Part shown: positions 1-6,001 of the stretch, in pieces
How the letters are laid out: each line of letters begins with the position of its first letter
How positions within the stretch are numbered: the stretch's first letter is position 1
Assembly: GCA_050740975.1 (NCBI GenBank)
Contig: JBOIEE010000158.1
Location: 1-14,359 of the forward strand
Direction: 5' to 3'
Origin: JBOHHR01 sp050740975
Lineage (GTDB): Bacteria; Pseudomonadota; Gammaproteobacteria; JBOHHR01
DNA: 14,359 nucleotides
Notes under the pieces: model-generated
Told to the model about the DNA's origin: nothing
Databases searched by the model: none
Seen by the model: the letters and a program-made list of their open reading frames with translations, nothing else
Program-made: the position numbers and the translations under genes

Positions 1-2493
1 TAAGGCAACGGCCAGGCTGCTGCGCAGCAAGCGGTCGGATTGCGTATTCACTGTCGCCAGATCGATCAACTCATCCTGGATCTCCGCCTCTTTGCGGGAA
101 TCGCCTTCCGCTTTCTGGGCTTCTTGCCTCTTGCGTGCCTGGTCGATGGCGAGCCGCCGCCTGGCAAGCAGTAGGCCCCGCGAGATCATCTCCGCGACGA
201 TGATGAGTGCGAACAAAAGACCGCCGCTGAGATAAAGACGCCAGCCGAGTTGAATCGCGGTGTAGGTATAACCCATAATCGCCGTTGCGATCAGCAGCAC
301 TGGTGCTGCCAGCGCCAGATAGCGGGTGGAACGGAAGAAAAAGTGTTTAGTGACCGCGCGCCTTAAGGTTTTGACGTTCTCCATCAATCCTGCGCTACTT
401 GGAAAGAGCAGCGCGCTGTAAACCAGCACTGCCGCCATTTCGACCATGAACGCGAGGCGTCCCAGCGATTCCAGCCCCGATTCATCGGAGTAGTCGTACA
501 AAGCGCCTATGACCAGAACGTTAAAGACGGTGAGGGGCGCAAACCAGATCAAATGACGGCGCACGGGTTTTGTGGTATCCGCAGGCCAGGCAAAATGCGC
601 TGCGGCGAGGCCATCGGGAACCGTGGCTTTGCGCAGCCCTTCGAGCGACGCCAGCACTGCGGCCGCGCTCAGGCAACCGAAACCGATACTTCTGCTAAAA
701 CTATCGGCGATGGCGCTCTGTTCGATCTGCCACCAGACCAGCCCCAACACCAAGGGCCAAAAGGCGGCAAGCGCCCCGGTGATGAATAAGGCCCACAGCG
801 TGGGCGCGTACCCCGTCACACGCGGTTTCTGGGCCATCTCCCCTAAGGATTTCAAACGTCGAAACAGCAGCGGTTGCAGCAAGCCTAATAACAGCACGGC
901 GAGAACTAGAGCGGCGTTGCCCAGGGGGTGTTGTTCGAATTCCGTGCCCAGAGCCTGTATAAAAGAGAGCCAACTCGAGGGAGCGACCAACAAACGGATC
1001 GAGGCCCATGCGTCGCGCAAGGTGGCTAAGCCGAGCGGCGAGCCACTGCGGATCCAAAGCACTTGCTCGCCAATAAACTCCGAGATCTGCTTGCTCTTCG
1101 CCAACAACTGGTCCGTGGCGAGATTAAGCTTGAACAACAGATCGGTGTAGTCATCGAAAATCCCCGAGACCGAATCCACAGCGCGTTTTTTCTTGTGTAA
1201 CAGCCCCCGTACGATACGCTCGCTTTCGCGCAACTCGCCTTTTTCGGCTTTCCCGCGCAAGGGTTCCAGGCGCTGCGCAACAATGGCGTCCAAATCGGCC
1301 AGTCGCAGTCGCGCCTCCTCCAGCTCTATGCGCACCAGGTCCATGTCGCCCAAAGTGTTTAAGCGCTCGTGTGTCTCGCGCTTGAGCTTGCGAAGATCAG
1401 GCAACTGTGCGCTCTGGCGGCGCAGCAAACGACCCACCGCGCTGTTTTGTCCGGTGGTTTCCACCCGTTTTTGGATATCGGAAAAAGCGCGCTCCAGTGC
1501 TTGCGTCCTTTTTTTCGTGCTGTTAACCTGGTTTTGAAGACCCTGTAATTTATCCAGCAACCCTCGCTCGGCAGCGAGCGAGTTCGCGTAACGCCCGATT
1601 TCGTCTGCGATCCTTGCTGCGAAGTCACGCAGCTCTGGAACAACCGTGCCGGCTTCGGCACGTGCCTCCCTCGCCAGCTGTAACACCTGTAGGGCTTGTT
1701 TGCGCCCTTGTTCCTCCACCAGTTTTTGGAACGCCGCCAGCCTTTTCTCGGCGAGCGTGATCTCACGTCCCGCTTTGTCGATACGTAGTGGCAGCAGGGC
1801 CGAGCCAGCGTCATAGCTTGCCAGCTCGAGCTCCAAAGTGGAGATCTCGACCTCAATGGCAGGTTTCGTAAGCTGATGAAGAAGTCTGTGTGCTTCGGCG
1901 GTTTCTTTGGTTACGCCCTTAGGCGTCTCAGGGCCACCCGACGACCACTCGGAGAGCTGCTGTTTCAGCGCCGCGATGCTTTCCGGGATTTGACGTCGGT
2001 GCTCGCCGCGCCGAGTGCGTTCTTCCACCAAATCCGCCAGCTTCGAGCGCGCTTTGTCCAAGGCCGCACGGTGTTGTTCAAGCTGCTGGTTTGCCTCAGC
2101 GAGGGACGCGCTGTCGGGAAAAGAGACCTCCAGCTCCGCGGGAGAGGGCTTGGCAAGCTCCGCCTGGAGCTCACTGATCCGTCGCGGTGCTTTCGCAATT
2201 CGCTGCTGGTATTTCGCCGCCCTACCCTTCCATTGCTCGATCGACTCCAGCTTCTCCGCCGCCTGCGTAAACAGTTCAAGCAGCATTGCCTGGGGCGAAT
2301 CAGCGGCCGGAGAACCGGCTTTAATCCGTTCTATCCGCGTTTGCAGCTCTGCCGAGCTGATCGGTAACTCGATCTCCTCGACGATTGCTTCTTCTCTCGC
2401 ATCGGCCGCGCGGCCGGACAAGAGGAGCAAGGTGAGGCCAGAAAGGGCAATGAGCCTAAAGCAGCGGTAAAACGTGTGGCGAACACTCAGCAT
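1..2493 (-). CDS. MscK/MscM (KefA)-type mechanosensitive channel, N-terminal 831 residues (3' end outside window)
   Basis: One frame stays open from the ATG at 2493 to position 1 without a stop, giving 831 residues. An in-frame TGA, which is the mlaC stop at 2536-2538, lies just upstream. Residues 1-32 form a signal peptide (hydrophobic IALSGLTLLLLSG, cleavage near ADA). Residues about 40-500 are charged, Glu/Lys/Gln-rich helix with heptad character, as in the periplasmic domain of MscK/MscM. Hydrophobic segments follow at about 525-541, 560-586, 600-620, 641-664, 675-698 and 721-778, then a Lys/Glu-rich helix and the EIQDELIDLATVNTQ stretch that precedes the last helices in this family. E. 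coli relatives are about 1100 residues, so roughly 270-290 residues with the MscS-like pore are missing here. The family gates an inner-membrane pore to release solutes on hypo-osmotic shock. It follows mlaC by 42 nt and is probably cotranscribed. The only purine-rich site (AAAGGAA, about 25 nt upstream) is far from the ATG, so the start is less certain than the frame. MscK and MscM cannot be told apart from this part. Confidence 0.88.
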   Translation of the reverse strand, partial: MLSVRHTFYRCFRLIALSGLTLLLLSGRAADAREEAIVEEIELPISSAELQTRIERIKAGSPAADSPQAMLLELFTQAAEKLESIEQWKGRAAKYQQRIAKAPRRISELQAELAKPSPAELEVSFPDSASLAEANQQLEQHRAALDKARSKLADLVEERTRRGEHRRQIPESIAALKQQLSEWSSGGPETPKGVTKETAEAHRLLHQLTKPAIEVEISTLELELASYDAGSALLPLRIDKAGREITLAEKRLAAFQKLVEEQGRKQALQVLQLAREARAEAGTVVPELRDFAARIADEIGRYANSLAAERGLLDKLQGLQNQVNSTKKRTQALERAFSDIQKRVETTGQNSAVGRLLRRQSAQLPDLRKLKRETHERLNTLGDMDLVRIELEEARLRLADLDAIVAQRLEPLRGKAEKGELRESERIVRGLLHKKKRAVDSVSGIFDDYTDLLFKLNLATDQLLAKSKQISEFIGEQVLWIRSGSPLGLATLRDAWASIRLLVAPSSWLSFIQALGTEFEQHPLGNAALVLAVLLLGLLQPLLFRRLKSLGEMAQKPRVTGYAPTLWALFITGALAAFWPLVLGLVWWQIEQSAIADSFSRSIGFGCLSAAAVLASLEGLRKATVPDGLAAAHFAWPADTTKPVRRHLIWFAPLTVFNVLVIGALYDYSDESGLESLGRLAFMVEMAAVLVYSALLFPSSAGLMENVKTLRRAVTKHFFFRSTRYLALAAPVLLIATAIMGYTYTAIQLGWRLYLSGGLLFALIIVAEMISRGLLLARRRLAIDQARKRQEAQKAEGDSRKEAEIQDELIDLATVNTQSDRLLRSSLAVAL

Positions 2494-2535
2494 CAGGCCA
2501 TTAGAGAACCGGTGTGGAGGTTCCTTTCCGTTTGC

Positions 2536-3150
2536 TCAGCTATTGGCACCCTTGTCGTTGCGGCCCTTGAGATCCGCGATCAATCCATCGATGCCGCCTT
2601 GGCGGATCGCCGAGTTGAATTCGCTGCGGTGCGTGGACACCAGGCTGATCCCTTCCACTAGCACATCGAACACTTTCCAGCTACCGTCTCTGTTATGCAT
2701 CCGGTAGTCGATGGGGACCGTGGGTCCTTGAGCACGTACGATCTCCGTCTTCACGGTCACCAGGCCGCGGGACACCTCGCCGTGCATGGGGTGGTACACG
2801 ATCTCTTCATCGGTATAGTTTTGCAGCGCTTTGGAATAGGTACGTACCAGCAACCGGCGAAATTCCCGCACGAATTGGATCTTCTGATCCTGGTCTGTTG
2901 CGCGCCAGTTTCTCCCTAGCACCAATGCCGCCATGCGTACAAAATCGAAATGAGGAAGCACGATCTCGTCGATGAGCGCGTAGACTTTTTCAGGCTGATT
3001 GGCGATCCTCTGCTGCTCGTACTTCAGTCGAGCGATAACTTGATCCGAGGTCGTCATGACTACCTCTTGCGCCGTCGATGCGGCGAGCGCATGCGAGGTG
3101 CAGAGCACAAACGCAAGAATGACGATGGACAGGGATCTGTATAGGTGCAT
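2536..3150 (-). CDS. mlaC: MlaC-family periplasmic phospholipid-binding protein
   Basis: 204 residues, close to the 211 of E. coli MlaC. The protein shuttles phospholipid across the periplasm between the outer-membrane MlaA complex and the inner-membrane MlaFEDB transporter. Residues 1-23 are a signal peptide (MHLYRSLSIVILAFVLC, cleavage after ALA). Family features seen are the helix with VLPHFDFVRMAALVLGRNWR, the FVREFRRLLVRTYSKALQNY helix and the C-terminal VFDVLVEGISLVSTHRSEFN segment that forms part of the lipid-binding fold. The ATG at 3150 is chosen because a GGAGGT site lies 9 nt upstream and the signal peptide starts there; an in-frame TTG at 3213 would add 21 residues ahead of the signal peptide. 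The usual mlaF, mlaE, mlaD and mlaB genes are not beside it, and the upstream side is non-coding. A solitary mlaC paralogue, or a split mla locus, is therefore likely. The next gene downstream is the mechanosensitive channel. Confidence 0.92.
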   Translation of the reverse strand: MHLYRSLSIVILAFVLCTSHALAASTAQEVVMTTSDQVIARLKYEQQRIANQPEKVYALIDEIVLPHFDFVRMAALVLGRNWRATDQDQKIQFVREFRRLLVRTYSKALQNYTDEEIVYHPMHGEVSRGLVTVKTEIVRAQGPTVPIDYRMHNRDGSWKVFDVLVEGISLVSTHRSEFNSAIRQGGIDGLIADLKGRNDKGANS

Positions 3151-3159
3151 GGTGGTCGT

Positions 3160-3165
3160 ACCTCC
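3160..3165 (-). promoter_or_regulatory. Ribosome binding site of mlaC
   Basis: On the minus strand this reads GGAGGT, 9 nt before the ATG at 3150. It decides the start in favour of 3150 over the upstream TTG at 3213. Confidence 0.75.
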
Positions 3166-3184
3166 GAGGTGTGTCCGCATAGCT

Positions 3185-3213
3185 ATTGTTTCCCAAAGGT
3201 AGTTAAGGTTCAA
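3185..3213 (-). promoter_or_regulatory. Candidate sigma70 promoter for mlaC and the channel gene
   Basis: On the minus strand, TTGAAC (3208-3213) is followed after exactly 17 nt by AACAAT (3185-3190). Each box matches four of six consensus bases. Transcription would start near 3178, leaving a short leader with the GGAGGT site. This rests on inspection only. Confidence 0.4.
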
Positions 3214-3315
3214 GGAGCTTCTAGCCGGGGAGCGCGTCTTAGGAGCGGGTTAGCGTTTGTTCTACAGGTACGTTATCGCCGGTGTTGGATCGTCGGCTCG
3301 ATACCATCCGTCCTC

Positions 3316-3327
3316 GGTTGTACAACC
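3316..3327. repeat. 12-bp perfect palindrome GGTTGTACAACC
   Basis: The sequence is its own reverse complement, like an operator for a dimeric regulator. Palindromes of this size are expected a few times by chance in 14 kb, so location in a regulatory gap is the only support. Confidence 0.3.
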
Positions 3328-3478
3328 CGACAACTGAAAACTCATATAGCAGGCGAGATCATCCTTACCTTTCATTGCATCACGGTTTGTCGGGTGTGCT
3401 CGACCTAATGGGTACCAGTTTTCTGAACCCTCACACCGAGTACACGATGTTTATACCAATCCAGGACATTGTAATAAA

Positions 3479-3493
3479 GCAACAATATGTTGC
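3479..3493. repeat. Inverted repeat overlapping the candidate -35 box
   Basis: GCAACA and TGTTGC arms are separated by ATA. The right arm overlaps the -35 hexamer of the plus-strand promoter candidate at 3490-3518, a usual position for a repressor or activator site. The arms are only 6 bp, so chance cannot be excluded. Confidence 0.35.
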
Positions 3494-3518
3494 AATTAAA
3501 ATCTAAACAATATATGAT
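3490..3518 (+). promoter_or_regulatory. Candidate sigma70 promoter for the barrel-protein gene
   Basis: TTGCAA (3490-3495) and TATGAT (3513-3518) are spaced by 17 nt in the AT-rich core; the -10 box matches five of six consensus bases. It would give a leader of about 170 nt before the ATG at 3694. A TTGACA at 3580-3585 is nearer but has no acceptable -10 partner. Confidence 0.4.
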
Positions 3519-3528
3519 ATTTTACATG

Positions 3529-3545
3529 TTGTATCTAAAATACAA
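3529..3545. repeat. Inverted repeat just downstream of the candidate promoter
   Basis: TTGTAT and ATACAA arms are separated by CTAAA. It begins about 10 nt after the candidate -10 box, close to the expected transcription start, so a regulator bound here could block initiation. The arms are 6 bp and the role is inferred. Confidence 0.35.
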
Positions 3546-3693
3546 TCTAACTACGAAAGAAACAAATGCGCGATTTTCATTGACATCGCATTGAGTTTGG
3601 TGACCATCCTTTGCACAAGGGAACGGTTAGCGGTCACGCACGTGTACCCCGGCGGCGTGAGCGCTTTTTAGGCTTCGGGGAGGAGTTAATAGG

Positions 3694-4221
3694 ATGAAGA
3701 GTTTACTTTTTGCACTTCCTGTGATCGCGTTGAGCACGACGGCGATGGCGGAATCGGCCGGTATGCCTCCGTATACCATCGATCCCGGCCCGCATGCCGG
3801 TAACTGGGAAGCAACCCTGACCGGGACCGGTAGGTCGGACGACGACCTTGATCAAAACCTTATGGGCGTCACGGCGTCGATCGGATACTACTTCAGTAAG
3901 AACGTCCTGGTCGGGTTTAAACAGAGACTGCTCTATACCGACCCGGGTGACAACAGCTTTTTCAATGGCGCTTCGGTTTTTCAGGCCGCTTACCAGTGGG
4001 ATCTTGCAAGATGGCAGCCGTATGTGGGCTTTAACATCGGCGGGCAATATGGAGCGCAACTCACAGATGACGGCGTCTTCGGCCCGGAAGTGGGGCTTAA
4101 ATATTTCGTTAACGAGAGCACGTTTGTATTCGGGAACATTGCGTACGAAACGTCCATAATCGACGATTGCTGCACAGAGGGCACATTTCCCTACTCACTC
4201 GGCATCGGGTTCAACTTCTAG
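3694..4221 (+). CDS. Small outer-membrane beta-barrel protein, function unknown
   Basis: 175 residues. Residues 1-19 are a signal peptide (MKSLLFALPVIALSTTAMA, cleavage after AMA). The mature part of about 156 residues alternates polar and hydrophobic residues in amphipathic strands rich in Gly, Tyr, Phe and Trp (for example VTASIGYYF, YVGFNIGGQYG, TFVFGNIAYE). It ends in GIGFNF; a C-terminal Phe is typical of proteins inserted by the BAM complex. The size suits an eight-stranded barrel of the OmpW/OmpA-N/OmpX shape class, but I cannot assign a named family. Adjacent cysteines C159-C160 fall in the predicted last loop before the final strand. An AGGAG at 3681-3685 lies 8 nt before the ATG and supports this start. 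An OmpA-domain lipoprotein follows after 98 nt on the same strand, suggesting a shared envelope role. Confidence 0.82.
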   Translation: MKSLLFALPVIALSTTAMAESAGMPPYTIDPGPHAGNWEATLTGTGRSDDDLDQNLMGVTASIGYYFSKNVLVGFKQRLLYTDPGDNSFFNGASVFQAAYQWDLARWQPYVGFNIGGQYGAQLTDDGVFGPEVGLKYFVNESTFVFGNIAYETSIIDDCCTEGTFPYSLGIGFNF

Positions 4222-4265
4222 GCTAGGGTATACACATTTGTAGACGCTCCGTTTGGTGACTTTAC

Positions 4266-4280
4266 CGGTGTTTCACACCG
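4266..4280 (+). repeat. Small hairpin between the two envelope genes
   Basis: CGGTGT and ACACCG arms enclose TTC, 40 nt before the lipoprotein start. There is no T-run after it, so it is not a clear terminator. It may be an mRNA-processing or attenuation element, or chance. Confidence 0.25.
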
Positions 4281-4319
4281 TAGTTGCCGCCGCGGCGTTA
4301 CAGACGGAGGACATTGACA

Positions 4320-5171
4320 ATGACTTCTATGATGAAATTTGCAGTCGTGATAGCCGCGGCCGTTTCCCTGATCGGGTGTGCTTCGCGGCCGATGAATCGG
4401 GTCGGGGGGGTGCAGCCGACAGGCACCGACTTCGACAATGCTTTGGTGCAGGACTACACGGCGCTTTCCCAAGCCGAGAAGGCCCAGGGCGATCACCGAG
4501 ATGCTGATACATATGCGCTGCGGGCAATGGCCGCTGCCGGAGGCCAGTCGCCGGCGCCCGATCAGGTCGAACTTCGACAACCGTTCCTAAAAGGCAAGTA
4601 TGTCTCCGAGCTGTCTGAGGCGCGGCAGCGGTTGGTTTCGGCGCTCGATCAGACCGGGCGAGCCAAAGCGCCTGAGGATGCGGCCCGCGCCCAGTCCTCT
4701 TACGATTGCTGGCTAGAGCAGGCTTCCGAGGACTTACAGCCGGAAGACATAAACGCCTGCAAGCAGGCGTTTATGGATGCGATCGCCAAGGTCGAGGCGG
4801 CGCTGGTCGAAGTCGCGCCAGAGGTTGCTGCCCCTCCACCTGAGAACTATCTGGTGTTCTTCGATTTGGATAAAGCGGATGTGACGCCCGAAGGGATGAG
4901 CATCGTCGAAAGCGCAGCGGCGGACGCCAATGAGAAGCCCTTCACACGGATCGTAGTGTTCGGTCACACCGACACGTCTGGCAGTGACCAGCACAATATG
5001 GATCTATCGCAGCGGCGCGCAAAGGCAGTGAAGTCGGCTCTCACCGAGCTGGGGGTACAGGCCGACACCATTGAAACCGAGGCCCTGGGCGAAACGCAGC
5101 CCCTGGTGCCGACCGGTGACGGCATTCGCGAGCCGCAAAACCGGCGGGTCGAAATCGTCATCGAACGGTAA
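4320..5171 (+). CDS. OmpA-domain peptidoglycan-binding outer-membrane lipoprotein
   Basis: 283 residues. The signal sequence ends in the lipobox LIGC with the lipidated Cys at residue 20; the following Ala (not Asp) predicts sorting to the outer membrane by Lol. A helical region rich in Ala, Glu and Gln follows, containing a SYDCWLEQ motif and an NACKQAF motif whose two cysteines are spaced to form a disulfide. After a Pro-rich linker, the OmpA C-terminal domain spans about 176-283 (from NYLVFFDLD to NRRVEIVIE). D218 in GHTD and R233 in LSQRRAKAV sit 15 apart, as do the Asp and Arg that grip diaminopimelate in OmpA proteins. It thus anchors the outer membrane to the cell wall. GGAGG at 4306-4310 lies 9 nt before the ATG at 4320; an in-frame TTG at 4284 would add a basic, non-signal extension and is less likely. 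The coding sequence contains a perfect 13-bp hairpin at 4748-4775. It differs from Pal by its long helical insert. Confidence 0.9.
   Translation: MTSMMKFAVVIAAAVSLIGCASRPMNRVGGVQPTGTDFDNALVQDYTALSQAEKAQGDHRDADTYALRAMAAAGGQSPAPDQVELRQPFLKGKYVSELSEARQRLVSALDQTGRAKAPEDAARAQSSYDCWLEQASEDLQPEDINACKQAFMDAIAKVEAALVEVAPEVAAPPPENYLVFFDLDKADVTPEGMSIVESAAADANEKPFTRIVVFGHTDTSGSDQHNMDLSQRRAKAVKSALTELGVQADTIETEALGETQPLVPTGDGIREPQNRRVEIVIER
4748..4775 (+). repeat. Perfect 13-bp inverted repeat inside the lipoprotein gene
   Basis: CATAAACGCCTGC (4748-4760) and GCAGGCGTTTATG (4763-4775) are exact reverse complements separated by AA. They lie in codons for residues about 143-152, around the NACKQAF motif. A perfect stem this long with so short a loop is very unlikely by chance in 14 kb. 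Confidence 0.9.
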
Positions 5172-5194
5172 GTTCGTTTGAGTTTAATAGGATC

Positions 5195-5228
5195 GGTAAT
5201 GACGCCGCGTTAGGGCGGCGTCATTACC
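5195..5228. terminator. Hairpin between convergent genes, likely bidirectional terminator
   Basis: GGTAATGACGCCGC (5195-5208) and GCGGCGTCATTACC (5215-5228) form a perfect 14-bp stem with a 6-nt loop. It starts 24 nt after the lipoprotein stop and ends just before the stop codon (5230-5232) of the opposing gene. The flanking T-runs are weak on both sides, so termination may be incomplete or Rho-assisted; the hairpin may also protect mRNA 3' ends. Confidence 0.75.
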
Positions 5229-5229
5229 A

Positions 5230-5784
5230 TTACTTTGATACCCGTAAGCTCTTGCCTGGTATCTTCTTCCCATCGGACATGCTGTAACCGTTGTTCTCTC
5301 CTTGGTTTTCGATATATACGCGACAGGATGGAATTCTGTGGCGCATAGCGATGTTGCTATCGCGTAGCGTTTCTAACAAGTCGTCATTCGACAACTGACG
5401 GAACAACGATGAGGCTTGGGAACAAAACGCAGCGCGGTTAGCATTGCTGCGTTGTGAGGCTTCGTTGGCCAGCCGCGTAATAAGGATATTCAGATCCTTT
5501 TCGCCCTTGTCCGCGTAGTGCCGTGCGAAAAACAGCCGCAGGGAATGCCCTTGTTTGACTAGGTCATCCCGGAACTTTCTCACGAACGCGTTGTAAAGTG
5601 GTCGATTGCCACACGAAAGGGCCGCCACCATGAGCTCTGTCTGCAGGACGCGGGCGCTTAAGGCGGTGTGTTCGTGTGGTTGGGCACATGCCTCGGCCCA
5701 TGCAATGTCCACGTTGAGAAGGCCCCTGATGACGAAGGCAGCAGATGCCAGCGTGACAGTAAGACGGGATTTTGTTGGTCTCAC
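5230..5784 (-). CDS. Exported four-cysteine protein of unknown function
   Basis: 184 residues from a GTG start at 5784, supported by GAGG 7 nt upstream. Residues 1-30 form a signal peptide (basic start, LASAAFVIRGLL core, cleavage near AWA), placing the protein in the periplasm or outside. The mature part is mainly alpha-helical with four cysteines at 33, 58, 121 and 154, which could pair as two disulfides. The core, about 47-130, carries the segments LQTELMVAALSCG, YNAFVRKFRDDLVKQG, FFARHY and LANEASQRSNAN. I recall similar segments in uncharacterised exported proteins of other Proteobacteria but cannot assign a named domain. The tail after 160 is Gly/Asn/Lys-rich and probably disordered. 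It stands alone, facing the lipoprotein gene, with 217 nt to the prmB stop on its upstream side. No clear promoter is visible to me there. Confidence 0.75.
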   Translation of the reverse strand: MRPTKSRLTVTLASAAFVIRGLLNVDIAWAEACAQPHEHTALSARVLQTELMVAALSCGNRPLYNAFVRKFRDDLVKQGHSLRLFFARHYADKGEKDLNILITRLANEASQRSNANRAAFCSQASSLFRQLSNDDLLETLRDSNIAMRHRIPSCRVYIENQGENNGYSMSDGKKIPGKSLRVSK

Positions 5785-6001
5785 GAAATACCTCTACAAC
5801 CACTTGGTCACAAAATACTACTCGAGATCTCAGGCGCCCGCCACTTTTCACGCCGACCTTTATGGGCGATCTTGAGCGAAGCGCGTGGCCCACCGCACCT
5901 GATTGGGTGTTCATGGGTCGGAATACCATTCCCCAAAGGACGAAGGGATCGAATCTACTGGAAGATCCGATCGGGCTATTGCGAGCTACGTTGATCCATT
6001 T

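Larger units (their letters stand above)
3214..3693. other. Long non-coding region between mlaC and the barrel-protein gene
   Basis: No reading frame here has a convincing start, codon use or recognisable protein. The left part (3214-3460) has mixed composition and holds a 12-bp palindrome and a 9-bp inverted repeat whose arms lie at 3325-3333 and 3387-3395. Positions about 3465-3560 are sharply AT-rich compared with both neighbours and hold the best plus-strand promoter candidate plus two further inverted repeats. The last 130 bases form the leader of the gene at 3694. No tRNA-like fold or clear terminator is visible. Confidence 0.6.

Noticed and set aside
572..1150. Plus-strand open frame of 192 codons opposite the channel gene
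   Set aside because: It is antisense to a continuous 831-codon frame with signal peptide, coiled coil and membrane helices. Its own product is Ser/Arg-rich without any domain.
1876..2367. Plus-strand frame of 163 codons, and short minus-strand frames in the same area
   Set aside because: All are shadows of the channel gene in other frames; the low-complexity Arg/Ser/Leu composition is typical of out-of-frame reading.
3145..3506. Two overlapping plus-strand frames in the gap before the barrel-protein gene
   Set aside because: No ribosome site, no domain, and one overlaps the mlaC start and promoter area. Better read as non-coding.
3580..3608. Exact TTGACA as a -35 box upstream of the barrel-protein gene
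   Set aside because: At 16-18 nt spacing the downstream hexamers (for example ACCATC) do not resemble a -10 box.
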